6,001 nt of DNA from JAEUMW01 sp039807745 (lineage in GTDB: Bacteria; Pseudomonadota; Gammaproteobacteria; Burkholderiales; JAEUMW01): the NCBI GenBank assembly GCA_039807745.1, contig JBDHRV010000180.1:1-6001 (forward strand), in the 5' to 3' direction. The notes under the pieces were generated by a model. That model saw only the letters and a list, made by a program, of their open reading frames with translations. It was not told where the DNA came from and did no database searches. Positions within the stretch are counted from its first letter, which is position 1, and every line of letters starts with the position of its first letter. A program made the translations under genes and the position numbers. Of the stretch, positions 1 to 6,001 are shown in pieces.

Positions 1-2636
1 TCCGCCTTCTTCAACTGCGTCTTTACGGCCTTCAACTGTCCCTGGAGCATTGCGAGCGACTGCACCTCGTGGCGCGCGCCTCGTGGATAGCCGCTCCTCT
101 GTTGCGCGAGTCGATGTGCCTCACGCGCGCCAGGCGGCATCGCCGACTTGGCCCACGGCGTCTCGTCCTTGAAGAACTCAATCTCGTTCCCACCCCGCAG
201 CATGAGTTGAAAGCGCCGGTCGGCCTTGCCAATGTCGTGCAGCCATGCGGCGAGCGCAACGTGCTCAGTGAGCCGCGCCCCGAGTCCGCAGCGCGTCGCG
301 TACTCACGCGCGAACGTCTCAACGTCGACACTGTGCTCGGCGAGCGAGACGGCCCGTCCCGCATGAAACGAGTCGTCGCCGTCCGTCGTCAACTCGACGC
401 CGTTTTCAAGCGTCTCCTCGGGTTGACGAACTTCTCGAAGAGCGGCGAGCGGCACTCGCCTCGCTTCGATCACGGTCCATGCAGGCGCACCGGGCACGAC
501 GAGCGAACCGCGCCCGTTGGCGAGTTTCTCTGCCCAGAGGCGCTTCCACGCTGGCCAGTCGTCATTCGAGGCGAGGAGACGGAGCGCGGCGCGCGCCTCG
601 TCGGGATCGTCGAGCGGCAGCGAGAGTCCGAGCTTGTCGACGACGACCGGATGTAGCCGCAGCACAGGGCCGGCGCGCGCGAACAGCTCTGACTGTTCCG
701 CGCAGTCTTGAACCGGCTCGGTCGAGGTGGCGTCGAAGCAACCGCTGCGAATGCCGCCATAGCTCGCAGGCACGACGATCGTGTCACCCGGTTTCAGCGA
801 AGGCTCCGAGTCGGACTGCGCGCAGATGATCTCACTCTCGTCGCCTTTCCAGCGGAGCGCGCGTCGCCCTGCCGCCTTCGGCTCGTCGCTCTCCTCGAGC
901 ATCGCGCCCTCAGTGTCGCCCAGATCGCGCGAGGGCTGGTTCCCGAGCCACGCCCGCGCCGTCACGAAGGGCAGCGACATCGCTTCGAGGTTCGAAGGTC
1001 GAACTGCCGCGACGATGGCCGTCGCGGCCTCGACTTGTTCCGGTTGAAGAACCTCCTCGGAGAGATCCGCGCGCCAGAGCACCTGCACATCCGCCGGGCC
1101 AGAGCTTGGCCCGTGCAGCCACAGGCTCACGTCGGGGGGCTGGCGCGGTGCGGGAGAGGTTTGCGCCCACAGGTCGAGATACGCGGGGAGCAACGTTGGC
1201 GCATTGGGCTTGGGCGCGAGCAGCTTCTTTAGGTCGTCGCCGGTCGGCACCTCGAGCGCGAGGACACCGAAGTCGACGGTGGGGCGACGTTTTGTTGCTT
1301 TCTTCTTCAGCCACTTGGCCGTCTCGCCGAGCGCCGTGCCGTAGATCGGATCGTCGTCCGCGAGCGAGGGCCTCTCTCCTCGACGCTTCAACTCTTCCTT
1401 CGCCTTGGCGCACGTGTCCCAAACGATGACGCCTTCGGCATTCCCGTACGTGCCGAGCCGGTCCACGCGACCGAAGCGCTGCCGCAGACTGTCAAGGCTC
1501 GCGGCCTCGGTAACCAGGGCGTCGAAGTCGAGGTCTGCGCCGGCCTCGATGCATTGAGTGCCGACGATGACGCGCTTCGGGCTGTCGTCGGTCCGATTGC
1601 GCCCCGTCTGCACGGTGGGCATCAGCTCGCGGAGCACGTCGTCACGGTCGAGCGGGCGCATGCGGCCCGTGAGCAGCGTGACCGTCGCATCGGTACCCAG
1701 CACCTCGCCAAGCTGGCGCGCGATCACGCCGGCACTCGCGACGCGATTGACGACCAAGGCGATCGTGCGATGTCGTTCGAGCAGGTCCTTCGCCTGATCG
1801 ACGCACGCCTTCTCCAGCGCGGTTCGATCGTCCACCTCGACGAGACGTACGGGCTTGCTCGCGTGCAGGCGTGGACCGAGCGGCGAGTCGGGGCGCTTCT
1901 CGTCGTCGAGCAGTTCGAAGGGTTGGTGCTCTCCGGCGCCTGGCGTCGCCGACAAGAAGGCGTGCGAGAAGCGCGTCTTCACGCCGCTGCCCGAGAAGCG
2001 CGTTCGCAGGCGCGCGAGCTGATCGAGCGTCTGCCGGAACGGCTCTGAGAGATGCACCTCATCGAGGAGGAGCAGCGTGTCGTTGGCCAGCAGACCCGCA
2101 TGCACCGGCTTCATGCCCTGGCTCACGCCATAGCCCTGCATGAGCATGCGCGAGCCGACCTGATCGACGGTCGAGGCGATGACGAGCGGCTGATCGGGCG
2201 TCCGCGCCCAGCCATCGTCCTTCGGCATGCCGCCGCGCAGCGTGAACACGCCGAGGGGTTCCTCGCCGGTGCGAGTCAAAGAGCGAAGTCGAGTAGCGAC
2301 CTCGACGACGATCGGATCTGCGCTCTCCATCAAGGCGCGCAGGATGGAGCGCCCGCGTTCGGCAACCTGATCTACGACGATGCGGCGGTCCACGACCATC
2401 GCGATGCGACGCGGACACCAACGCTCTGCGCCCTCGTTCGTCGCCTCGAGAGCGAGCGCGAACAGCGCAATGTCGATGCACGTCGTTTTCCCCGCGCCCG
2501 TCGGCAGGTCGAGCACGTGCGGCCACGCCTTGTCTCGAACGATCTGCTCAAGCAGGCGCTGTTGCCAAGCGAAGGGCTGCTTGCCGCCATGCACGGCTGC
2601 GTGAAAGGCACCGAAGTCGGAGGTGGTGAGCGTCAT
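1..2636 (-). CDS. cas3: Type I-G CRISPR-associated helicase/nuclease Cas3, C-terminus beyond window
   Basis: Effector of CRISPR interference: an ATP-driven 3'-5' DNA helicase joined to a metal-dependent HD nuclease that degrades target DNA after Cascade binding, in the cytoplasm. The frame runs 878 codons from the ATG at 2636 with no stop and leaves the window at base 1. Superfamily 2 motifs appear in order: PFAWQ (about 21-25, Q-motif-like), Walker A LPTGAGKTT (44-52, Lys50), MVVDRRIVVDQ (80-90), DEVH box (192-195), SAT (229-231), VGTQCIEAGADLD (358-370) and QRFGRVDR (386-393). About 370 residues of accessory region follow, including SLWLHG. The HD domain comes last: AEHSVDV (His768), WLHDIGKADRRFQ (His800, Asp801) and RHE (855-857). 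Helicase first and HD last is the order typical of type I-G and the reverse of most Cas3 proteins. The start overlaps the csb2 stop (ATGA), so translation is probably coupled. All nuclease residues visible so far are intact; the final HD motif lies outside. Identification is firm. Confidence 0.96.
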   Translation of the reverse strand, partial: MTLTTSDFGAFHAAVHGGKQPFAWQQRLLEQIVRDKAWPHVLDLPTGAGKTTCIDIALFALALEATNEGAERWCPRRIAMVVDRRIVVDQVAERGRSILRALMESADPIVVEVATRLRSLTRTGEEPLGVFTLRGGMPKDDGWARTPDQPLVIASTVDQVGSRMLMQGYGVSQGMKPVHAGLLANDTLLLLDEVHLSEPFRQTLDQLARLRTRFSGSGVKTRFSHAFLSATPGAGEHQPFELLDDEKRPDSPLGPRLHASKPVRLVEVDDRTALEKACVDQAKDLLERHRTIALVVNRVASAGVIARQLGEVLGTDATVTLLTGRMRPLDRDDVLRELMPTVQTGRNRTDDSPKRVIVGTQCIEAGADLDFDALVTEAASLDSLRQRFGRVDRLGTYGNAEGVIVWDTCAKAKEELKRRGERPSLADDDPIYGTALGETAKWLKKKATKRRPTVDFGVLALEVPTGDDLKKLLAPKPNAPTLLPAYLDLWAQTSPAPRQPPDVSLWLHGPSSGPADVQVLWRADLSEEVLQPEQVEAATAIVAAVRPSNLEAMSLPFVTARAWLGNQPSRDLGDTEGAMLEESDEPKAAGRRALRWKGDESEIICAQSDSEPSLKPGDTIVVPASYGGIRSGCFDATSTEPVQDCAEQSELFARAGPVLRLHPVVVDKLGLSLPLDDPDEARAALRLLASNDDWPAWKRLWAEKLANGRGSLVVPGAPAWTVIEARRVPLAALREVRQPEETLENGVELTTDGDDSFHAGRAVSLAEHSVDVETFAREYATRCGLGARLTEHVALAAWLHDIGKADRRFQLMLRGGNEIEFFKDETPWAKSAMPPGAREAHRLAQQRSGYPRGARHEVQSLAMLQGQLKAVKTQLKKA

Positions 2637-4237
2637 CGGTCCTCCACCGGCAGGCAGAGACCAAGGCCGAAGTAGCGCCCGGCGCCGAGCAGGAGCGGGC
2701 CTCTCACGGGCGCATCGAAGCTAATGTCGGCGTGGACGCGCACACGGGGCGTTCGACCCGGGCGCCTGGGCCACGGGAGGAATTCACGCACGTGCTGCGC
2801 GCCCGGGAGCAGGGGCGCGAGCGACACTTCGACCGAGGAGGGTTGAGCCCCGACGACGCGGAGGCAAGCGTCGCTGATGCTCTGCTGCGCCTCCAGCGCG
2901 GCCTTGCGCGCGGTGCCGTCCAGGTTGCTGCGCAGGTTGCCCGGGTTCTTGTCGAGGGCGATCGGCGTCGCGGTGAGGAAGCGAGTGGAGGCGCGGCACC
3001 ACCGCGTCGGATCGAGGGCAGTCTTCGCCGACACGTCCACTCGCCGAACAATGAAGGACGGGAGCGTTCCACTCGCGAGCGTCAGATTGCCTCGTTGGTC
3101 GGAGCGCTCCTTCTCCCACTTCGCGACGAGACGAAGCAGCAGCTCGCGATCGTTCTTGGCAAGCTCGCGCGGCAGCACGAGTGCGCAACCCATGAGTGCT
3201 CCATCGGCGTGCTCGTTCCCTACGAACGGCAGCGCGACGAAAGCGACATGCGGCTGGTCCGTCGGCCCGTTCTCCGCGTGGCCCGAGAGGGTCGCCGAAA
3301 GATCTTGGCTGCCGTGGAGCTCGATCAGCACACCGCGGAGCGCACGCGCCAGATCGGTCGCGCGTGAAGCGACCGGCCGCGACCCGGCAACGCGCTCGAA
3401 GAGCACCCAGTCGTCCGAGAACACGCTCTCCGCCTTTGGAGGCGGCGAAGTGATCTTGGACGCCGAGCGGTAGGGTTGAGGACGCGCTGGGAGTACGCGG
3501 CTCTCGACGCCCTGGTGGTGCGCGAAGGCTCGTTCGAGGCGCTCGAGCTGCCCGGGACCCACCACGCGCAGGACGACGTGGCCTTCGTCGCTTGGAACGA
3601 GCGTTGGTGTGAGGTGGCGATCGACGACGGTACATCGCACGAGTGAGGAAGAATGGCCCAGGCGTGTCACACGCGAGCAGAGTTGTTCGATCGCGGTCCG
3701 ATGTGGCGAGGGAGCGGCGGTGGGCCAGAGGAACGCGAAGGTTGGAGTCTCGGGAAGCACGACCGGGAACGTTCGCACCTGACGCGTGCGACGCTCTGGC
3801 AGGAGCGCCCTCGCTGTCTTGAGGTCCTTGTCGGAAGGGTCAGGATCAATCGCGACGATTTCTCTCTTGACCTTCTCTAGCTTAACCTCTGCCTTCCGCG
3901 TTGCCGCAGGCGTCTTGGCCTCGGCCACCTCGGCTTCAGCCTTGCGGATGGCCGTGTCGCCGCCGAGCGTGACGTCGTTGACCGGCACGTAGACGTCCTG
4001 CACCTGCCGTCTCCCGACCCTCGCCTCGGGATCGACCCACAGCGACGGCGCGCTCTGCTGCTCGAGCCACAGGAGCGCCGCTCGCTCGGCCTGATCAGCG
4101 TCCTCGTGGTCGTGGAGCGCTGCAACCAGCGCAGAGAAGAAGCGCGCGGGGTGTGGCGGCCACTCGGCGCGGCCGCGATCGTTGTGTGCGGTCGCCGCGT
4201 AGCGCCCCGTCAGGAGCTCGATCTCGATCGCGAGCAT
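2633..4237 (-). CDS. csb2: Type I-G Csb2, Cas5-Cas6 fusion (GSU0054 family)
   Basis: Subunit that combines two Cascade roles: a Cas5-like part that holds the crRNA 5' handle and a Cas6-like part that cuts the precursor crRNA and stays on its 3' end. With the ATG at 4237 the protein has 534 residues, near the family's usual size. The N-terminus has the Cas5/RAMP signature IEIELLTGRYAAT (4-16), then the Csb2-typical EWPPHPARFFSALVAAL (25-41) and VYVPVND (82-88). A charged insert (about 94-130) precedes LPERRTRQVRTFP (146-158). The second half has LSGH (317-320), QPHVAFVALPFVGNEHADG (328-346) with several histidines that could be catalytic, and near the end a glycine-rich RAMP loop, LLLGAGRYFGLG (515-526), as in Cas6. 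A GTG at 4240 is an alternative in-frame start. The ATG is preferred because GGAG at 4248-4245 lies 7 bases before it but only 4 before the GTG. It overlaps the csb1 stop by one base and the cas3 start by four. Which histidine cuts RNA cannot be read from sequence alone. Confidence 0.95.
   Translation of the reverse strand: MLAIEIELLTGRYAATAHNDRGRAEWPPHPARFFSALVAALHDHEDADQAERAALLWLEQQSAPSLWVDPEARVGRRQVQDVYVPVNDVTLGGDTAIRKAEAEVAEAKTPAATRKAEVKLEKVKREIVAIDPDPSDKDLKTARALLPERRTRQVRTFPVVLPETPTFAFLWPTAAPSPHRTAIEQLCSRVTRLGHSSSLVRCTVVDRHLTPTLVPSDEGHVVLRVVGPGQLERLERAFAHHQGVESRVLPARPQPYRSASKITSPPPKAESVFSDDWVLFERVAGSRPVASRATDLARALRGVLIELHGSQDLSATLSGHAENGPTDQPHVAFVALPFVGNEHADGALMGCALVLPRELAKNDRELLLRLVAKWEKERSDQRGNLTLASGTLPSFIVRRVDVSAKTALDPTRWCRASTRFLTATPIALDKNPGNLRSNLDGTARKAALEAQQSISDACLRVVGAQPSSVEVSLAPLLPGAQHVREFLPWPRRPGRTPRVRVHADISFDAPVRGPLLLGAGRYFGLGLCLPVEDR
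2641..2645 (-). promoter_or_regulatory. Ribosome binding site of cas3
   Basis: GGAGG on the minus strand inside the end of csb2, 4 bases before the cas3 ATG at 2636. Together with the ATGA overlap it indicates translation of cas3 coupled to csb2. Confidence 0.75.
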
Positions 4238-5493
4238 CACGCGTCTCCGACATCAGCCTCTGCTGCCGCGAGCTCGCGGCTCTTCTTCACGAGGTCGGCG
4301 AGCTTCGGCGAGGGCTGCAGTTCCTCGAGTGCCTCGCCTGCCGGCTTGTCGAACTTGATGTCGTCAGGAAGCTCGCCGACAGCTTTGTTGTAGAGCGCGA
4401 TGGCCCCAGCGAGGTCGAGCTCGATGGGAGTCGTGCGTCCATCTCGCGCAACCGCTTCGAGCTTCAGCGCGGAGCCCTTTCTCGGCACGAGCAGGCAGCG
4501 GGAGCGCAGATCGTGTCCGCGGCTCTCCGCGGCGAATACGGCGAGCAACCCGAGCGCAGCCAGCACCGTCCGGGCTTCCTCCGCTCCAGTGGTGAACCCC
4601 AGGCGTCGCAGCGACGCTAGTGAGAGCACCACGCTGTGCCTTGCCTCGTCGATCGTCACGCCGCCGCCGACCGAGTCGATGCTCGGCGTCACGTTGCCGT
4701 GGTTCACCTCGGACGGCTTACCTTCCTTGCCGAATTTGATCGGGCCACCCCTTTTGTGGTCCTTGTCGTCCGCTTCGTATTTCTTCGCCTTTTCGATGTC
4801 GGTTGTCCACCGCTCGTTGTCGTCCGCCGCGACGTAGATGTCTGCAGCCTTCTTGAGGATGTTCAGGGGATCGATTCGACTTGCGGTCTTGCTGCCATGC
4901 GCAGCGTTGATGCCGACGATCTCAGAGACCAGCGCGCGCTGGAACTTAGCGCCGAGGCCGCCCTTGGGTCCCGTGCTGTCCCACAGGCCGAAGACCAGCC
5001 CCGTCGGGCAGACCTTGAACAACGCGGTCGCGTTCCTGGTACTCGCGTCGGTGAACGACTTGCCGATGTCCGAAAGCCGAAAGAGCTGACCGTTGAGCAG
5101 GCTGTCGCGCAGGAGCGCATCGGCGATACGGTGAGGCGCAGTAAGCGACGTGACGCGCCCCACGTCGGGCGCGATGGCCGAGAAGTCCACGCTTACGACG
5201 GGAAGGGCGATCTTCTTCTCGTCCCACAACGCCTGAAGCGCCTCTTCCATCCGATTCGCCTGGCTCTGCACGGAGTCGATGAGCACGCACGTGGCGTCAT
5301 GCCCGTCGATGCGGCGCGTCTCGAACGCGTACTTGGCACCGGGCTCGAGCTTCTTGCTCGTGTTATCCAATGCATGGGTCGGGGGGAAGATCTTGTCTCC
5401 TGGCCTGCCCGCGGGTTCCAACGTCGCCGTGCCGCGGATGGCGACGGTATCGCCCGCCACGAGTTGCTTGAGTTGATCAAAGTTCAGCAGCAT
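4237..5493 (-). CDS. csb1: Type I-G Csb1, Cas7 backbone subunit (GSU0053 family)
   Basis: Cas7-group RAMP protein that polymerises along the crRNA spacer to form the Cascade backbone in type I-G. The protein is 418 residues from the ATG at 5493. Family hallmarks occur in order: GDKIFPPTHA (32-41), LIDSVQSQANRMEEAL (71-86), TAPHRIADALLRDS (118-131), RNATALFKVCPTGLVFG (153-169), WDSTGPKGGLGAKFQRALVS (171-190), EIVGINAAHGSKTASRIDPL (191-210), SEVNHGNVTPSI (261-272), GGVTIDEA (277-284), SLASLRRLGF (291-300), ARTVLAALGLLA (307-318) and DLRSRCLL (328-335). A lysine- and aspartate-rich stretch at 233-262 looks like a flexible surface loop. The start at 5493 is supported by AGGAGAGA at 5505-5498, about 7 bases from the AGGAG core, and by the family N-terminus. 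The frame stays open far upstream with no stop, so a longer 579-residue reading from a GTG at 5976 is possible; its added part is not Csb1-like. It is the first gene of the operon and is joined to csb2 by TGATG. Confidence 0.96.
   Translation of the reverse strand: MLLNFDQLKQLVAGDTVAIRGTATLEPAGRPGDKIFPPTHALDNTSKKLEPGAKYAFETRRIDGHDATCVLIDSVQSQANRMEEALQALWDEKKIALPVVSVDFSAIAPDVGRVTSLTAPHRIADALLRDSLLNGQLFRLSDIGKSFTDASTRNATALFKVCPTGLVFGLWDSTGPKGGLGAKFQRALVSEIVGINAAHGSKTASRIDPLNILKKAADIYVAADDNERWTTDIEKAKKYEADDKDHKRGGPIKFGKEGKPSEVNHGNVTPSIDSVGGGVTIDEARHSVVLSLASLRRLGFTTGAEEARTVLAALGLLAVFAAESRGHDLRSRCLLVPRKGSALKLEAVARDGRTTPIELDLAGAIALYNKAVGELPDDIKFDKPAGEALEELQPSPKLADLVKKSRELAAAEADVGDA
4245..4248 (-). 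promoter_or_regulatory. Ribosome binding site of csb2, decides ATG over GTG
   Basis: GGAG on the minus strand inside the last codons of csb1. It lies 7 bases before the ATG at 4237 and 4 before the adjacent GTG at 4240, so the ATG is the better spaced start. Confidence 0.65.
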
Positions 5494-5497
5494 CTGG

Positions 5498-5505
5498 TCT
5501 CTCCT
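5498..5505 (-). promoter_or_regulatory. Ribosome binding site of csb1
   Basis: The minus strand reads AGGAGAGA here, 4 bases before the ATG at 5493 (7 from the AGGAG core). It selects this ATG over the long in-frame extension upstream, which has no comparable link to the Csb1 domain. Confidence 0.8.
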
Positions 5506-5507
5506 GT

Positions 5508-5526
5508 TATGTGGGTTATGTGGGTT
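5508..5526. repeat. Tandem 9-bp repeat in the csb1 leader
   Basis: ATGTGGGTT occurs twice back to back on the plus strand (5509-5517 and 5518-5526), extended by one T at 5508. On the minus strand it reads AACCCACAT twice, ending 3 bases before the csb1 ribosome binding site. It is too short to be a CRISPR repeat. It could be a slippage-prone leader element, a regulator or RNA-binding site, or chance duplication. Confidence 0.7.
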
Positions 5527-5528
5527 GA

Positions 5529-5560
5529 TATTTATGGCGGGCTCGCACATGCTCGTGCAA
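5529..5560 (-). promoter_or_regulatory. Weak candidate promoter for the csb1-csb2-cas3 operon
   Basis: The minus strand has TTGCAC (5560-5555) and an AT-rich ATAAATA (5535-5529) about 19 bases later, some 35 bases before the csb1 start. Both boxes match a sigma-70 consensus only partly. The position, in the only AT-richer non-coding gap ahead of the operon, is the main support. Two imperfect direct copies, TGCACGAGCA (5559-5550) and TGTGCGAGCC (5549-5540), lie between the boxes and could be a regulator site or chance. Confidence 0.25.
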
Positions 5561-5587
5561 TGTGGTGATTGAGAATTTGAACGGCGA

Positions 5588-6001
5588 CTAATCATTGCCG
5601 ATCGCCAGCGAGTTCGGGTTGCTCCGCACGCCGAAGACGTCGCCGCCCTCGCCGGTCGTCGACCGTACGGTGCCTTCCCGTGGTGCGTGGCCGGCAGGTA
5701 GGCCGCGAGCGCCGAGGCGACCTCGTGGCGCAGACCCGGGCGGAACTGGAGGTGGCCTGCCCAGCCGAAACCGGCGACAGCGCGTAGCGACTTTACCTCG
5801 GCGTCGCTGAGCCTGTCGTCGATGGCCCACCGAAGGCGAGCGACGTCTTCACGACCGCGCCGGCGTGCTTCATCCGGCAGTGTATGAGCCTGCGATCGAA
5901 GCTTGACGAACTCTGCGCGGGTTGCGGTCCTGAAAAAACTCGTAAAGCTCTCCGCTCGAGGGTCAGTCGGCTTCACATCCCCCTCTCGTTTGTTCCGTAG
6001 C
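5588..6001 (-). pseudogene. Probable frame-shifted remnant with Cas3-HD-like motifs
   Basis: An open minus-strand frame enters from the right edge; its first in-window start is a GTG at 5976. It encodes about 100 residues in coding-like, GC3-biased codons. Near the end it reads FRPGLRHEVASALAAYL then PATHHGK (down to about 5670). RHE followed by a nearby HHG are the last two landmarks of Cas3-type HD domains, and the cas3 in this window has its own RHEV at the matching place. After HHGK the frame becomes arginine- and serine-rich and unconvincing. The neighbouring frame instead continues as TVRSTTGEGGDVFGV and stops with TAG at 5588-5590. A one-base loss or two-base gain near 5668 would therefore give a gene ending at 5588. 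The gap between RHE and HHG is much shorter than usual, suggesting an internal deletion too. The first 70 residues match nothing I recognise. It could be a decayed copy of a cas3 3' end, part of another HD gene, or an unrelated gene with chance motifs. The HD reading is inference. Confidence 0.4.

Noticed and set aside
910..1422. Minus-strand open frame of 170 codons inside cas3
   Set aside because: It is out of register with cas3, arginine-rich and without motifs; the cas3 frame continues through it with family-like sequence such as SLWLHG.
69..2675. A series of long plus-strand open frames opposite cas3 (69-656, 708-1232, 1554-2048, 2052-2675)
   Set aside because: Those at 69, 708, 1554 and 2052 all lie in the one register that mirrors cas3 codons in high-GC DNA, have arginine-rich or patternless translations and match no family. 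The minus-strand frame shows conserved motifs throughout.
2732..3635. Open frames on both strands inside csb2
   Set aside because: They are frame shadows of a clear csb2 gene, with low-complexity Arg/Ala/Ser translations.
4636..5568. Plus-strand open frame of 310 codons opposite csb1
   Set aside because: It mirrors csb1, whose family motifs are continuous on the minus strand; no recognisable domain on the plus strand.
1..6001. CRISPR array
   Set aside because: I see no repeated 28-37-base unit with regular spacers on reading the window; the only tandem repeat is the 9-bp one in the leader.
1..6001. tRNA, rRNA, insertion sequence or strong terminator
   Set aside because: No tRNA- or rRNA-like stretch, transposase frame, flanking inverted repeat, or GC stem followed by a T run stood out; coding sequence fills nearly the whole window.

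Overview
The window carries the interference part of a type I-G CRISPR-Cas system (formerly I-U, the 'GSU0053/GSU0054' families), read entirely from the minus strand. From right to left the genes are csb1 (Cas7-like backbone subunit), csb2 (Cas5-Cas6 fusion) and cas3 (helicase-nuclease). They are packed as one operon: csb1 and csb2 share one base (TGATG), csb2 and cas3 share four (ATGA), and each start has a GGAG-type ribosome binding site. The cas3 frame is open without interruption from its ATG to the left edge, so the gene is cut off inside its C-terminal HD nuclease domain.

Region by region on the minus strand: 6001-5588 holds an unassigned reading frame whose end looks like a piece of a Cas3 HD domain (an RHE motif and a THHGK motif) and seems frame-shifted. 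5587-5494 is a short AT-richer leader with a 9-bp tandem repeat and a weak candidate promoter. 5493-4237 is csb1, 4237-2633 is csb2, and 2636-1 is cas3 (partial). The plus strand has no gene I can support; its long open frames are the high-GC mirror of the minus-strand genes.

In this type the csb1 product polymerises along the crRNA. The csb2 product cuts the precursor crRNA and caps the complex at both the Cas5-like and Cas6-like positions. Cas3 is recruited to unwind and shred the target DNA. The large subunit csx17 (Cas8), the cas4-cas1 fusion, cas2 and the CRISPR array are not in the window. If the locus is complete, the genes are most likely beyond the left edge, downstream of cas3.

The DNA is strongly GC-rich with GC-biased third codon positions. 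Such operons are known from Deltaproteobacteria/Myxococcota, Actinobacteria, Planctomycetes and other high-GC groups, and the sequence alone does not let me choose. The system as such is described. The parts worth a second look are the HD-like relic ahead of csb1, the charged helical insert in Csb2 and the repeat in the leader.
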